Positions 26,784 through 35,293 of a stretch of 64,000 nt of DNA are shown in pieces. How positions within the stretch are numbered: the first letter of the stretch is position 1; each line of letters opens with the position of its first letter. The stretch is from JAVBWO01 sp036677375 (GTDB lineage: Bacteria; Bacillota; Dehalobacteriia; UBA4068; UBA4997). A program made the translations under genes and the position numbers. The stretch is taken from positions 1-64,000 of the forward strand of contig JAVBWO010000022.1 of assembly GCA_036677375.1 (NCBI GenBank). Reading direction: 5' to 3'. The notes under the pieces were generated by a model. That model did no database searches and had not been told where the DNA came from. It saw only the letters and a list, made by a program, of their open reading frames with translations.

Positions 26784-27554
26784 TTACTCGGCATATTTTT
26801 CTCTGGCGATGAGGGCGGCGCCATAAGCGCCGGCATATTTGCCCAAGGGGGGATTGGTTACTTCCCGTCCTAGTTTTTGCGCCAGCTGCGATACGAAATA
26901 ATTGCCGGTGCTCAAGCCGCCGGTTAATACGACTTTCCCCTTGATGCCATGCCGGTTGGCGAGAAGCGCGACCTTGGAGGTGACGGAATCCACCACACCG
27001 GCAGCAATATCAGTCCTGGCTGCTCCGGCGCCGATATGGCTAATAACTTCGGATTCCGCAAAGACGGTACACATGGAACTGATGGCCATGGGAGTGCCTT
27101 GTTCCGCCAAAGCAAAAAGCTCCGTCATATCCACGCCCAGGCGGTTGGCCATGATCTCCAGGAATTTGCCGGTACCGGCGGAGCATTTGTCATTCATAAG
27201 AAAATCGGAGACTTGACCGTTTTCCACGGTGATTACTTTGGTATCCTGCCCGCCCACGTCAATAATGGTACAGTTTTCCCCGGTCATCGCATAACCGCCC
27301 CTGCCATGGCAGGTGATTTCCGTAATGACTTTATGAGCATAATCCACCGCGATCCTGCCATAACCCGTGGCGATAACTCTTGTCCCGGTACTGGTGATAT
27401 CAATACCCTGATCAAAAAGTCTTACCGCGATCAAACTTGCAGTTTCCTTGCTGCTCCAACCGGTTGGTATGACAAAGCTGCAAAGAATATCCTTGTTGTC
27501 CAGCACCACTGTTTTAGCGGCGGTAGAACCAATATCGATTCCTACATAATACAT
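26784..27554 (-). CDS. BadF/HgdC-family ATP-dependent activase of 2-hydroxyacyl-CoA dehydratases
   Basis: 256 residues with the ASKHA ATPase fold: phosphate loop GIDIGSTAAKTVVLD, second motif IIDVGGQDTKVI and adenosine motif VLTGGLSTG. The two cysteines that hold the bridging [4Fe-4S] cluster of the homodimer are present (NDKCSAGTGKF and SSMCTVFAESEV). The enzyme injects one high-energy electron into a dehydratase at the cost of ATP. Start ATG 27554 places the phosphate loop at residue 5, as in HgdC. No intact dehydratase subunit is nearby; only a decayed fragment lies across the divergent spacer (27769-27993). It may activate a dehydratase encoded elsewhere. Confidence 0.9.
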   Translation of the reverse strand: MYYVGIDIGSTAAKTVVLDNKDILCSFVIPTGWSSKETASLIAVRLFDQGIDITSTGTRVIATGYGRIAVDYAHKVITEITCHGRGGYAMTGENCTIIDVGGQDTKVITVENGQVSDFLMNDKCSAGTGKFLEIMANRLGVDMTELFALAEQGTPMAISSMCTVFAESEVISHIGAGAARTDIAAGVVDSVTSKVALLANRHGIKGKVVLTGGLSTGNYFVSQLAQKLGREVTNPPLGKYAGAYGAALIAREKYAE

Positions 27555-27768
27555 TGATCCCAAAACTCCTTTTCCATATGACACATGTGGCACCTATAAC
27601 GACGCCTAACATAGATCATAGAGCATATAAAGCGGAATGTCAAATGTAGTATGCGAAGCGTTAAAACAGTTTTAGCAGCATATATTAATAAATTTTATGA
27701 AGGCAAAAAATACCGCAAAAAAATCAATTGGATATTGATAGATGCATTTTGTACAATAAACATGTGCC

Positions 27769-27993
27769 AATTTGCTTATTATTAATGAATATAAAGTCGA
27801 TGCCGTGGTGGATGCGGTTTTACAGATTTGCCAGTCCTATAGCGTAGAATCCCTCGATATCAAGTGCTTTGCGGCAGATACACCCCCCTACATGAGTGTG
27901 GAAACGAATGCTTCCACAGCCGATATTGCTTCTTGAAACACCGGAATCACCACATTGATTGAAACTTATAAAAAGCGCGACATGAGAGAATAA
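27769..27993 (+). pseudogene. Remnant of a 2-hydroxyacyl-CoA dehydratase (HgdB-like) C-terminus
   Basis: The plus strand reads IINEYKVDAVVDAVLQICQ, SYSVESLDIKCF and PPYMSVETNASTADI, then an in-frame stop and TLIETYKKR. This follows the C-terminal end of HgdB/FldC-type dehydratase subunits (YxVDGVVxxVLQxCHxYxxES, then IPYLxIETDYSxxD and RxEAF). Glycine of DGVV and histidine of CHxY are changed, the N-terminus is missing, and a stop interrupts it. It faces away from the activase gene. The relation is by eye and should be checked. Confidence 0.6.
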
Positions 27994-28027
27994 AAAAGGG
28001 GAAAGGGACTGGTTCCCTCCCTTTTTT
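27992..28027 (+). terminator. Hairpin with T tract just upstream of the ADP-ribosylglycohydrolase operon
   Basis: AAAAAAGGG...GGGA pairs with TTCCC...CCCTTTTTT. It ends the dehydratase remnant but lies only 31 bases before the next start codon, leaving no room for a promoter between. Confidence 0.7.
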
Positions 28028-28058
28028 AATGACATTTGCCATAAAAGGAGCTAAGCGA

Positions 28059-29108
28059 ATGTATCAAAAAATTTTAGGCGGTTTACTGGGCGGAGCGGTG
28101 GGAGACGCCATGGGTGCTCCCACCGAGGCCCGTTCTAGGAAAAAGATTTTGCAATGTTTCGGACACGCGATATGTGATTTTGAAAAACCCCCGGCCGATT
28201 CTTTCGGAACCGGCAATGAAGCGGGACAGGTAACGGATGATTTCAGCGCAGCTTATTTTGTCGCCCGCCATATTATTGACCATGGCGGGCTGATCAATGA
28301 GGCCATCGTTATGAAGGCTATTATTGATTGGTCCAAGCATGCGGTGTTTTTTGAACGCTTTGCCGGGCCTACTACGCGGCTGGCCATCCGTAAATTCCAA
28401 GGAGAAAAAATAGCGGATCACGGCGGGCTGGAGATCGTCACCCGCCAGGCTACCAATGGTTCCGCCATGAAGATCGCTCCTATAGGGCTACTGAATCCCG
28501 GTAATCTGGATCAGGCTATTGCCGACGCTGTCACGGTGACATTACCAACCCATGATAATCATCTTGCCATTTCCGGCGCCTGTGCCGTCGCCGCGGCGGT
28601 GAGCCGGGCCATGATGCCGGATGCCGATGTTTATAATGTAATCCAGGCCGGTTTGTATGGCGCCGCTCGGGGGGAAGTTATCGGTCTTAAAGTAGGTAAG
28701 GAGGTAGCCGGACCTTCGGTGGTGCGCCGGATGGAAATGGCGGTGGAGATCGCCTTCGGTAGCGGTAACCCTTGGGAAAAGATGGTGGAGATCGGTGACC
28801 GTATCGGCAGCGGACTTCATATTTCAGAAGCGGTACCAGCCGCTTTCGGCCTCTTTGCCGCCAATGGCGGTGATGCTATGGGCTCTGTTTTCGGTGGAGT
28901 CAATATTGGCTATGATACCGATACGGTAGCGACCATCGCGGGAGCCATTGCCGGAACACTCCGGGGCGCGGAAGCGTTTCCCAGCCATTATCTGGCGCTT
29001 TTAGAGGAAAGAAATCATTTGGATATTTCTGGCCTGGCCTTGGGTATACACCAGATTGCTTTGCGCCGCCAAGAAGGTCAAGAAGGAGGTAGCCGGCATG
29101 CGGGATAG
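28059..29108 (+). CDS. ADP-ribosylglycohydrolase-family protein, metal site intact
   Basis: 349 residues, DraG/ARH fold. It opens with ILGGLLGGAVGDAMGAPTE (Asp16), then the first metal motif QVTDDFS (Thr59, Asp60, Asp61) and the second metal motif NIGYDTDTVATIAGAIAG, so both magnesium sites look usable. Family members cleave ADP-ribose from arginine, from dinitrogenase reductase or from small ADP-ribosyl compounds. Here it begins an operon with a ribose/nucleoside ABC transporter and kinase, so a small ribosyl conjugate is a likelier substrate than protein. Start ATG 28059 follows AAGGAG. Its end overlaps the next gene by 11 bases. Confidence 0.87.
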   Translation: MYQKILGGLLGGAVGDAMGAPTEARSRKKILQCFGHAICDFEKPPADSFGTGNEAGQVTDDFSAAYFVARHIIDHGGLINEAIVMKAIIDWSKHAVFFERFAGPTTRLAIRKFQGEKIADHGGLEIVTRQATNGSAMKIAPIGLLNPGNLDQAIADAVTVTLPTHDNHLAISGACAVAAAVSRAMMPDADVYNVIQAGLYGAARGEVIGLKVGKEVAGPSVVRRMEMAVEIAFGSGNPWEKMVEIGDRIGSGLHISEAVPAAFGLFAANGGDAMGSVFGGVNIGYDTDTVATIAGAIAGTLRGAEAFPSHYLALLEERNHLDISGLALGIHQIALRRQEGQEGGSRHAG

Positions 29109-30117
29109 AATCTTAGGCTGTCTTTTAGGAGCGGCGGTGGGAGATGCCATGGGCGCGGCTACCGAATTGCGTTCCGAACATCAGATCATGGATTATTTCG
29201 GAGGCAAGGTCACCGATTTTCAAAAACCGCCTGACGATACCTATGCTCAGGGCAGGGAAGCCGGTCAAGTGACGGATGCGTTCAGCATTCCCTATGTCTT
29301 GTTGCAGCACTTGATCAATGCCAAGGGTAAGGTCAGTCAGGAATTAGCGGAGCAGGCGCTTTTAGATTGGGCGGCTCACCCGGAATGGTTCGAACCTTTT
29401 GCCGGCATGACCACGCGAAAAGCGGTAGAGAAGCTTCGGGACGGGCAGAATCCTTTCCGGCGGCAGCTTTTTGCCAGCAATTATTTTGCCTTATCCTCCA
29501 ATGGAGCGGCAACCAAAGCTTTTGCCTTGGGACTTTTATATCCCGGTGATATTGATCGGGCTGTTGAAGCTGCCGTTACCGTGAGCAAGACGGTTCATAA
29601 CGATGTTTATTCCATTTCCGGTGCTTGTGCTGTTGCCGCAGCGGTAAGCTGCGCTTTGGGCAACGATGCCACGGTTTATGATATCGTGCAGGTAGGTTTA
29701 TATGGCGCTGAAATAGGGGAAGCCAAAGGCAGAGAGAGCGCTCTGGAATATCCCGGACCCTCTGTGGTCAAAAGAATGGAAATGGCCGTTAATTTGGCAT
29801 TGAAGGCGGGAGATGCCGACAGCCGCCGGCAGGAGCTGGCGCTTGCCATCGGAAACGGCGCGGCGGTGGCGGAAACGGTGCCTGCCGCTTTCGGGCTGTT
29901 TTTGGCCTGCGGCGGCGAGACCATGCCCGCCATTTACGGCGGCGTCAATATTGGAAACGAAACCAGTGCCATTGCTTCCATTGCCGGGGCATTGGCGGGA
30001 GCCTATCATGGCGCGGCTTCCATACCCGAAGATTATTTGTCCGCCATCAATCAGAAAAACCAAATGGATCTTATGGCAATGGTCCAGGAGCTGGAATGCA
30101 TCCTGAACTTGCCGTAA
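29098..30117 (+). CDS. ADP-ribosylglycohydrolase-family paralogue lacking metal ligands
   Basis: 339 residues, clearly a tandem duplicate of the preceding protein: residues 1-62 align without gaps (ILGCLLGAAVGDAMGAATE; QKPPDDTY against EKPPADSF). Two key sites differ. QVTDAFS has Ala61 where the partner has Asp61, and NIGNETSAIASIAGALAG replaces the DTDT magnesium motif by ETSA. So hydrolysis by the usual mechanism is doubtful. It may be a regulatory or binding partner of the first protein, or act on another bond. Start ATG 29098 follows AAGGAGG inside the end of the first gene, indicating translational coupling. Confidence 0.85.
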   Translation: MRDRILGCLLGAAVGDAMGAATELRSEHQIMDYFGGKVTDFQKPPDDTYAQGREAGQVTDAFSIPYVLLQHLINAKGKVSQELAEQALLDWAAHPEWFEPFAGMTTRKAVEKLRDGQNPFRRQLFASNYFALSSNGAATKAFALGLLYPGDIDRAVEAAVTVSKTVHNDVYSISGACAVAAAVSCALGNDATVYDIVQVGLYGAEIGEAKGRESALEYPGPSVVKRMEMAVNLALKAGDADSRRQELALAIGNGAAVAETVPAAFGLFLACGGETMPAIYGGVNIGNETSAIASIAGALAGAYHGAASIPEDYLSAINQKNQMDLMAMVQELECILNLP

Positions 30118-30190
30118 GTCTCACATATCATTCGGTTTTAAGGATAGTTTTAAGGGTTGAAGCACTTCTCAATTGAAAGAAGGGTAGGCA

Positions 30191-31003
30191 ATGGAACAAA
30201 AAAAAGAGCAGAAAGAAAATCTGATATTGGAACAAAACGAGTGTTTAAAATTTGAACAAAAAAGCACGCCTTTTTTGCAGGTGATAGATATCAAAAAAAG
30301 CTTCGGCCATGTGGAGGCATTGCGCGGCGCCAGTTTAGAGGTCTATCCCGGTGAGATTCTGGCTATTGTGGGAGATAACGGCGCCGGCAAGACCACTTTG
30401 ATCAAGACGCTTTCCGGGGTCATCAGCCCGGATAGCGGCGAAATCGTGATCGAAGGCAAGGTTTATCCCAGGCTTAATCCCAAGCAGGCGCTGGATTTGG
30501 GCATTTCTACGGTATACCAGGATCTTTCTTTGGTCAATTGCCGTGATATTGCCACCAATATCTTTTTGGGCCGGGAGCCCATGAAACATAGAATCTTTGT
30601 GGATAAAAAACAGATGGTGCAGGAAGCCCGGGAGCTTTTTCAGCAATTGGATATCAAGGTTCCTGAAATCTGTGCGGAAACCGGCCATCTGTCCGGCGGG
30701 CAGCGTCAGGGTGTAGCCGTGGCCAGAGCCATTAAATTCGGCGGTAAGCTACTTATTTTTGACGAGCCCACCGCCGCCATGGGCGTCCAGGAAACTGCCG
30801 CCGTATTGGAGCTCATCCGAAAGTTGGGCGGGCAGGGCTATGCCGTCCTTTTGATTAGCCATAATCTATATCAAGTCTTTGAGTTGGCGCAGCGCATCTG
30901 CGTGATGCGTCAGGGGCGGGTGGCGGCCACCGTTTCCACCGAGCAAGTAGCGCCCAGCGATGTCGTTTCTTTAATTACGGGAGCCAATGAGGTCGCCAGC
31001 TGA
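30191..31003 (+). CDS. Sugar/nucleoside ABC transporter ATP-binding protein, single domain
   Basis: 270 residues. One ATPase domain (about 30-260): Walker A VGDNGAGKTTLIKTL, Q-loop VYQDLSLVNC, signature LSGGQRQGVAVARAI, Walker B LLIFDEPTAAM and switch LISHNLYQV. The sequence is of the RbsA/XylG type (carbohydrate uptake family 2), but it is half-sized, as in FrcA-like systems, so two copies would pair with the permease dimer. A charged 25-residue N-terminal tail rich in Glu/Gln/Lys precedes the domain. Gap of 73 bases from the preceding gene, without a terminator. Confidence 0.9.
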   Translation: MEQKKEQKENLILEQNECLKFEQKSTPFLQVIDIKKSFGHVEALRGASLEVYPGEILAIVGDNGAGKTTLIKTLSGVISPDSGEIVIEGKVYPRLNPKQALDLGISTVYQDLSLVNCRDIATNIFLGREPMKHRIFVDKKQMVQEARELFQQLDIKVPEICAETGHLSGGQRQGVAVARAIKFGGKLLIFDEPTAAMGVQETAAVLELIRKLGGQGYAVLLISHNLYQVFELAQRICVMRQGRVAATVSTEQVAPSDVVSLITGANEVAS

Positions 31004-31075
31004 TTCAAGAATGTAAGAAACCAATTGCTAATACAAATGCGGGAATACAAGCCTGAAAGAGGAGAAGAAGGACGT

Positions 31076-32044
31076 ATGGGGCAAAAATTTCTAAAAATCA
31101 CCCGGGGCAAATATTTTTCACAGATTCTTTTACTGTTGATTCTTTTGGTTATGAGTATCATCCTATCCTTTGCGTCACCTTATTTTTTGACTTGGCGCAA
31201 TTTTTACAACATATTCGATCAGACCAGCGTTGATATTATTCTGGCCTTGGGCATGGTCTTTGTGATTTGCTCCGGCGGCATTGATTTATCCATTGGATCG
31301 GTTCTGGCCTTTAGCGGCATCATTATGGCTTTTGCCATGAAAGCGGGTCTTTCAGTGCCCTTTGCGATTGCTTTGGGAATTTTGGCCGGTTTGGCCATAG
31401 GGCTTTGCAGTGGTCTCTTAATCTCATACCTGCATTTAAATCCCTTGGTCATTACCCTTGGTTTTATGTCCATTGCCCGGGGGCTGGCCTTGATTTTTAC
31501 CAAATCCTCGCCCATATTTGGTTTCCCCAATGCTTTCAAGCTCATCGGTGCCGGGCGCGTCGGCCCGGTGAATGTCCCTATTCTCATCGCCTTGGCTTTG
31601 ATCTTGATTTCCTGTGTCTTGCTCAATAAAACGAAATGGGGTTATTATACCCTGGCGCTGGGTGGCAATGAAGAAGCCTTACGCCGCGCCGGTGTTGCCA
31701 CAAGCCGCTACCGTACCACCATCTATATGTTTTGTGCTCTGACGGCGGTGATCGCCGGCATGATCACCGTTGCCCGTCTCAATTCCGCCGATCCTTTGTC
31801 GGGCTGGATGGTGGAAACCGATGCCATTGCCGCTGTGGTTTTGGGCGGCGCCAGTTTAAGCGGTGGCAAAGGAAGCATCATAGGAGCCGTTCTGGCTTGC
31901 CTGGTTTTAGGAATGCTTGACAATGGCCTGGTGCTTTTATCAATCCCGTCTTATTATCAGAAACTTCTCTGTGGTCTGGTCATCATCATCGCTTTGGTGG
32001 TAACGGAATTACGCAACCGCAAGGAACATCAAAGCGGCAACTGA
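31076..32044 (+). CDS. Ribose/nucleoside-type ABC permease
   Basis: 322 residues and about ten membrane segments. It has the RbsC-family hallmarks ALGMVFVICSGGIDLSIGSVLAF, LNPLVITLGFMSIARGLALI, the cytoplasmic coupling loop ALGGNEEALRRAGV and AAVVLGGASLSGGKGS. The start is ATG 31076, after GAGAAGAAGGA; an upstream ATG at 31025 would add a non-hydrophobic tail with no site. It forms an importer with the ATPase before it and, most likely, the lipoprotein at 35294. Confidence 0.92.
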   Translation: MGQKFLKITRGKYFSQILLLLILLVMSIILSFASPYFLTWRNFYNIFDQTSVDIILALGMVFVICSGGIDLSIGSVLAFSGIIMAFAMKAGLSVPFAIALGILAGLAIGLCSGLLISYLHLNPLVITLGFMSIARGLALIFTKSSPIFGFPNAFKLIGAGRVGPVNVPILIALALILISCVLLNKTKWGYYTLALGGNEEALRRAGVATSRYRTTIYMFCALTAVIAGMITVARLNSADPLSGWMVETDAIAAVVLGGASLSGGKGSIIGAVLACLVLGMLDNGLVLLSIPSYYQKLLCGLVIIIALVVTELRNRKEHQSGN

Positions 32045-32094
32045 TTAAAATAAAAACCGGTACCAAAGAAGCCGGAAAAGGAGCCCGATATCCG

Positions 32095-32913
32095 ATGAAT
32101 GTTAGGACGGTCAAACAGGGAATTAATCTGAAAAAAGGTTTTATGCCACGGGTTCTTTTGGATTCCGCCTTTTTGGGACAGGGACTGCCCATGGTGTCAA
32201 AAGAAGAGTTGACTGCCAAGATCGGTTGTTTCCCCCAGGTGGGGGTCGTCTGGCTGGTCGGCGGGGAAATTCAAGTGGCGGAAGTGGTAGATTTTCTTAA
32301 CTGTCCTAAGGATCAGAGCTGGCAGCGTTTGGACAGTGCTAAATTAAGCGGGGGCTTTAACGGTTATTGCACCGGTTCCGTTACTATGGATGTGGCCGGT
32401 CATCTGAAGATCGGGTTTGTCGCTACTGCCGGTATCGGCGGTGTCGATCGTCAGGGGAAGGCCTGTTCCGATATTCTGGCCTTGGCGGCATATCACGGCC
32501 TTTTGGTAGCCACAGCTCCCAAAGATATTCTGGATCTAACCGCCACCATTGATGCTTGGCGGGCTTTAAAAGTGCCGTTATACGGCTGGGAGAGGGGGCA
32601 GGCCGCCGACGGTTTTCTTTTTTCCGGAGAACCGGTAGCCTTAGACGGTATTTTTCAGCCTGGCATAAGCAGAGAACAGGGACTTTTGCTTTGCCCTATC
32701 CGGCACGAATGGCGTTTACAGAATTCTAATATTCTAAACGCCTGTCTTAAAATAGCAGACCGGACGCCCATTGGAGAGAGCCCACATCCCGCCGTTAACG
32801 CTTATCTGGCGGAGGTGACCGGCGGTTTGACTTCCCGGCTTCAATTGGATGCTTTGTGCCATAATATCCGGGTTGCTTTACAACTTGCGGCGGGACCGGA
32901 AGCAGGAAGATAA
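32095..32913 (+). CDS. Divergent pseudouridine-5'-phosphate glycosidase-like protein
   Basis: 272 residues, somewhat shorter than PsuG/IndA. The family core is visible: FVATAGIGGVDRQG (usual ATGGIGGVHRG), CSDILALA (usual SxDISADL, with the metal-site Asp), VATAPKDILDLTATID (usual CAGAKSILDIPRTLE, with the Schiff-base Lys), YLAEVTGGLTSRLQLDALCHN (usual LTGGRSLEANIALVxNN). The catalytic Glu near the N-terminus appears as Asp (VLLDSAFLGQGLP for ALESTVIAHGLP), and the second catalytic Lys region (KVSRRDLP) is not conserved. PsuG splits pseudouridine 5'-phosphate into uracil and ribose 5-phosphate. With a PfkB kinase downstream (a PsuK analogue) the pair suggests phosphorylation then glycosidic cleavage, perhaps of another nucleoside. 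Confidence 0.7.
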   Translation: MNVRTVKQGINLKKGFMPRVLLDSAFLGQGLPMVSKEELTAKIGCFPQVGVVWLVGGEIQVAEVVDFLNCPKDQSWQRLDSAKLSGGFNGYCTGSVTMDVAGHLKIGFVATAGIGGVDRQGKACSDILALAAYHGLLVATAPKDILDLTATIDAWRALKVPLYGWERGQAADGFLFSGEPVALDGIFQPGISREQGLLLCPIRHEWRLQNSNILNACLKIADRTPIGESPHPAVNAYLAEVTGGLTSRLQLDALCHNIRVALQLAAGPEAGR

Positions 32914-32915
32914 AG

Positions 32916-32999
32916 AATCAGATATTGAATCAGATGCTGGGTCAAATACTAAATCAGATGCTGAATCAGAGGATGAAACAGATGCCGAATCAGAAACAC
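32916..32999 (+). repeat. Seven imperfect 12-base tandem repeats at a gene junction
   Basis: Units close to AATCAGATGCTG run from 32916 to 32999. In the frame of the next gene they encode NQML-like four-residue repeats. They cover the space where its ribosome binding site and start codon should be. Confidence 0.85.
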
Positions 33000-34073
33000 A
33001 TGATGAATCGGGAGCATAACATCACTCCATTAGAGCGCACAAAAGCCTTAAAAGAAGGCCGTAGGGTTGATCGCCTGCCCTGTGCTCCCATGATTGCGGA
33101 ATATGCCGCTTGTTTTGCCGGAGTGGATTTGCGGGATTATCTGCATTCCGCCAAAGTAATGGCTGATTGTCATATTCGCTGTTACCACCATTTTGGTTAT
33201 GACGCCGTAGGGGTCAGCCCCATGGTAGGGCTGGCGGAGGCCATGGGCGGTGTTTTGGATTATGCGCCGGATTCACCGCCTTCCGTCCGAAAACCGCCTT
33301 TGGAAGACTGGGCCGATTTGCCCAAGGCAAAGCTGCCGGATCCTGAAAAGGACGGGCGCCTGCCGCATTTTCTGGAGGCCATGGAGCGCATCCGCGATGC
33401 TGTCGGCCATGAGGTGCAAGTAGGCGGTGGTATCGGTGGTCCTATGGCAGTGGCATCTTCTGTGATCGGTACTAAACCCTTGCTTTTGGCTATGATCAAA
33501 AAACCGTCGGCAGTTCATCGCATCCTGCGTTTTTCTACCGACGCGATCTTGCTTTATATGGATGCTTGCGCCCGGCGGGGGTTTGGCTGTAGCATGGGGG
33601 ATGGTCTTTTGTCGGCCTCCCTGATCAGTCCGTGGCATTTCCGGCAATATGTCCGTCCCTATTTGCAGGAGATTGCTCTTTGGTACCGTGAGAGGTTCGC
33701 CACTTCACCGTCCATGCATATTTGCGGTAATACCAAGGCCATCTGGCCGGATTTGGCGGAGATCGGCTTCAGCCGCCTCAGTATCGACGATATGATGAGC
33801 CTGGCGGAAGCCAAAGAAGTTGTGGGGCATGTCAGTGCTTTGAAAGGAAACGTATCGCCAGCCGGAGTGCTGCTTTTAGGCACGCCGGAAGCGGTGCGTG
33901 AAGCGTCTTGCCATTGCTTGGATCAGGCAGCCGATAATCCCAAAGGTTTTCTGCTTTCTACCGGCTGCAATGTGGCTTGGAACACGCCGCCTGAAAATAT
34001 TCAGGCCATGCTGGATGCAGCCAAGCTATGGTATGAAAAGAACAATCATAACATGACATCATACGGCAATTGA
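32982..34073 (+). CDS. MtaA/uroporphyrinogen decarboxylase-family protein
   Basis: 363 residues from ATG 32982 (AGAGGA nine bases upstream); the frame is open back to TTG 32925 through the NQML repeats, and ATG 33000 is also possible. The core is a UroD TIM barrel. It looks like the methyltransferase branch (MtaA/CmuA): MHICGNTKAIWPDL gives His-x-Cys, and FLLSTGCNVAWNTPPENI gives the later Cys of the zinc site. Such proteins move methyl groups between corrinoid proteins and thiols. Decarboxylase function is unlikely, as this class lacks the usual N-terminal arginine pattern. Its role in a nucleoside-type operon is unclear. A corrinoid uptake block begins 2.6 kb downstream. Confidence 0.8.
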   Translation: MPNQKHMMNREHNITPLERTKALKEGRRVDRLPCAPMIAEYAACFAGVDLRDYLHSAKVMADCHIRCYHHFGYDAVGVSPMVGLAEAMGGVLDYAPDSPPSVRKPPLEDWADLPKAKLPDPEKDGRLPHFLEAMERIRDAVGHEVQVGGGIGGPMAVASSVIGTKPLLLAMIKKPSAVHRILRFSTDAILLYMDACARRGFGCSMGDGLLSASLISPWHFRQYVRPYLQEIALWYRERFATSPSMHICGNTKAIWPDLAEIGFSRLSIDDMMSLAEAKEVVGHVSALKGNVSPAGVLLLGTPEAVREASCHCLDQAADNPKGFLLSTGCNVAWNTPPENIQAMLDAAKLWYEKNNHNMTSYGN

Positions 34074-34266
34074 TATCAAATATGCTAGGCTATGAGTGGT
34101 CATATTTTCCATAATATCCATATCATCCGGTCAGTCAAAAGATTTACCGTTCTTCCTGAAGGGTATCAATATGGGATTGATACTTATTTAAATGGTAATA
34201 ACAATGAATCCGCAGAATTGTTCCCGGAAATGATTGGTTGAAATGGTTTTTATAAATGGAGGGATC

Positions 34267-35223
34267 ATGCCAATGAAAAAAAAAGGACGGGTGGTAGGAC
34301 AGGGCGCTACCGCCATGGATGTGGTGATTCGCTGCGGCGCATTGCCGAAAGAGGATGGCTTTGCCAGGATCTATGATGAAAAGCGCACCTCCGGTGGCAG
34401 CGGAGCCAATGTTTTGGTGACCGTTGCTCAGTTGGGAGCGGAGGCAGCTTTGGTGGCTAGGATTGGTGACGATAGCATGGGTGTAGAGTTTCGCCGTGGT
34501 CTTTTAGACGATGGCGTATCCGCTCAATACTTGCAGGTCAAGCCGGGCGGGATTACCATGTCTACCTATGTTTTTGTAGCCGATCAAGGAAAACGCTCTA
34601 TTTTTGTTAATGCCGGCGACAGCTTTGCTACCCTAAAACCGGAAACGGTACCGGAAAATGTCTTGGACGGAGCGGATGTTTTCTTCACTGATGGCTATCC
34701 CAGCGGCGTTGCTCTCAAGCTGGCTTTTGCCGCCCAAAAACGCCGAATCCCCATTGTTTTCCAGTTGGAATGTGTGCCTTCCTTTATGGAAGGTGAATTT
34801 ACCAATCAGGAAGATTTGCAACAGCTTTTACATATGGCTGATATTGTCTGCTCCGGCCGCGAGGCTTATGCAGAATTGACAGGAGAAAAGGAAGAAAAGC
34901 ATGCTGTGGAAAGTGTTTACCGGAGCTATCTGCCTGCCAAAGGCGTCATCTGTACCATGGGAGAACAAGGTTCCCTTTGGTTTGACGGCAAAGAAATGTT
35001 GGGCCATACCGCTTATCCTGTCTCTGCGGTGGACACTACCGGCGCGGGGGACAGCTTTACCGGCGCCATGATCTACGGTTATTTTCTGCAAGGGTTCCGG
35101 AAGCGGGAAGCCTTGCAGTTTGCCAATGCCTGCGCCGCCATGAAGTGTCTGCAACCGGGGCCTCGTTTTCATGGCAATGGCGGCGATGTGCTTCAGTTCA
35201 TCCAAAGCTTTACTAATATTTGA
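34267..35223 (+). CDS. PfkB-family carbohydrate/nucleoside kinase
   Basis: 318 residues with the ribokinase fold: GQGATAMDVVIRCGALPKEDG at the start, the first PfkB signature as GGSGANVLVTVAQLGAEAALVARIGDD (20 residues from GGSG on), and the ATP/anion-hole motif DTTGAGDSFTGAM with catalytic Asp near the C-terminus. Substrate is probably a sugar or nucleoside; with the PsuG-like gene two upstream, a nucleoside kinase role like PsuK is my preferred reading. Start ATG 34267 is six bases after GGAGG. A short perfect hairpin (GTATCAAT/ATTGATAC, 34163-34183) lies in the 193-base gap before it. Confidence 0.88.
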   Translation: MPMKKKGRVVGQGATAMDVVIRCGALPKEDGFARIYDEKRTSGGSGANVLVTVAQLGAEAALVARIGDDSMGVEFRRGLLDDGVSAQYLQVKPGGITMSTYVFVADQGKRSIFVNAGDSFATLKPETVPENVLDGADVFFTDGYPSGVALKLAFAAQKRRIPIVFQLECVPSFMEGEFTNQEDLQQLLHMADIVCSGREAYAELTGEKEEKHAVESVYRSYLPAKGVICTMGEQGSLWFDGKEMLGHTAYPVSAVDTTGAGDSFTGAMIYGYFLQGFRKREALQFANACAAMKCLQPGPRFHGNGGDVLQFIQSFTNI

Positions 35224-35293
35224 TGGAATTTATGCAACTTGTTATTGCATGAATGATAATGTTTAATTAATTAATTGAAAGGAAGAAAAGAAA

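Noticed and set aside
32916..32999. CRISPR-like array
   Set aside because: Units are contiguous 12-mers in frame with a gene, with no spacers and no cas genes.
34163..34183. Perfect short hairpin before the PfkB gene as a terminator
   Set aside because: No T tract follows and the gene order suggests one operon. It might be an operator, but there is no regulator to link it to.
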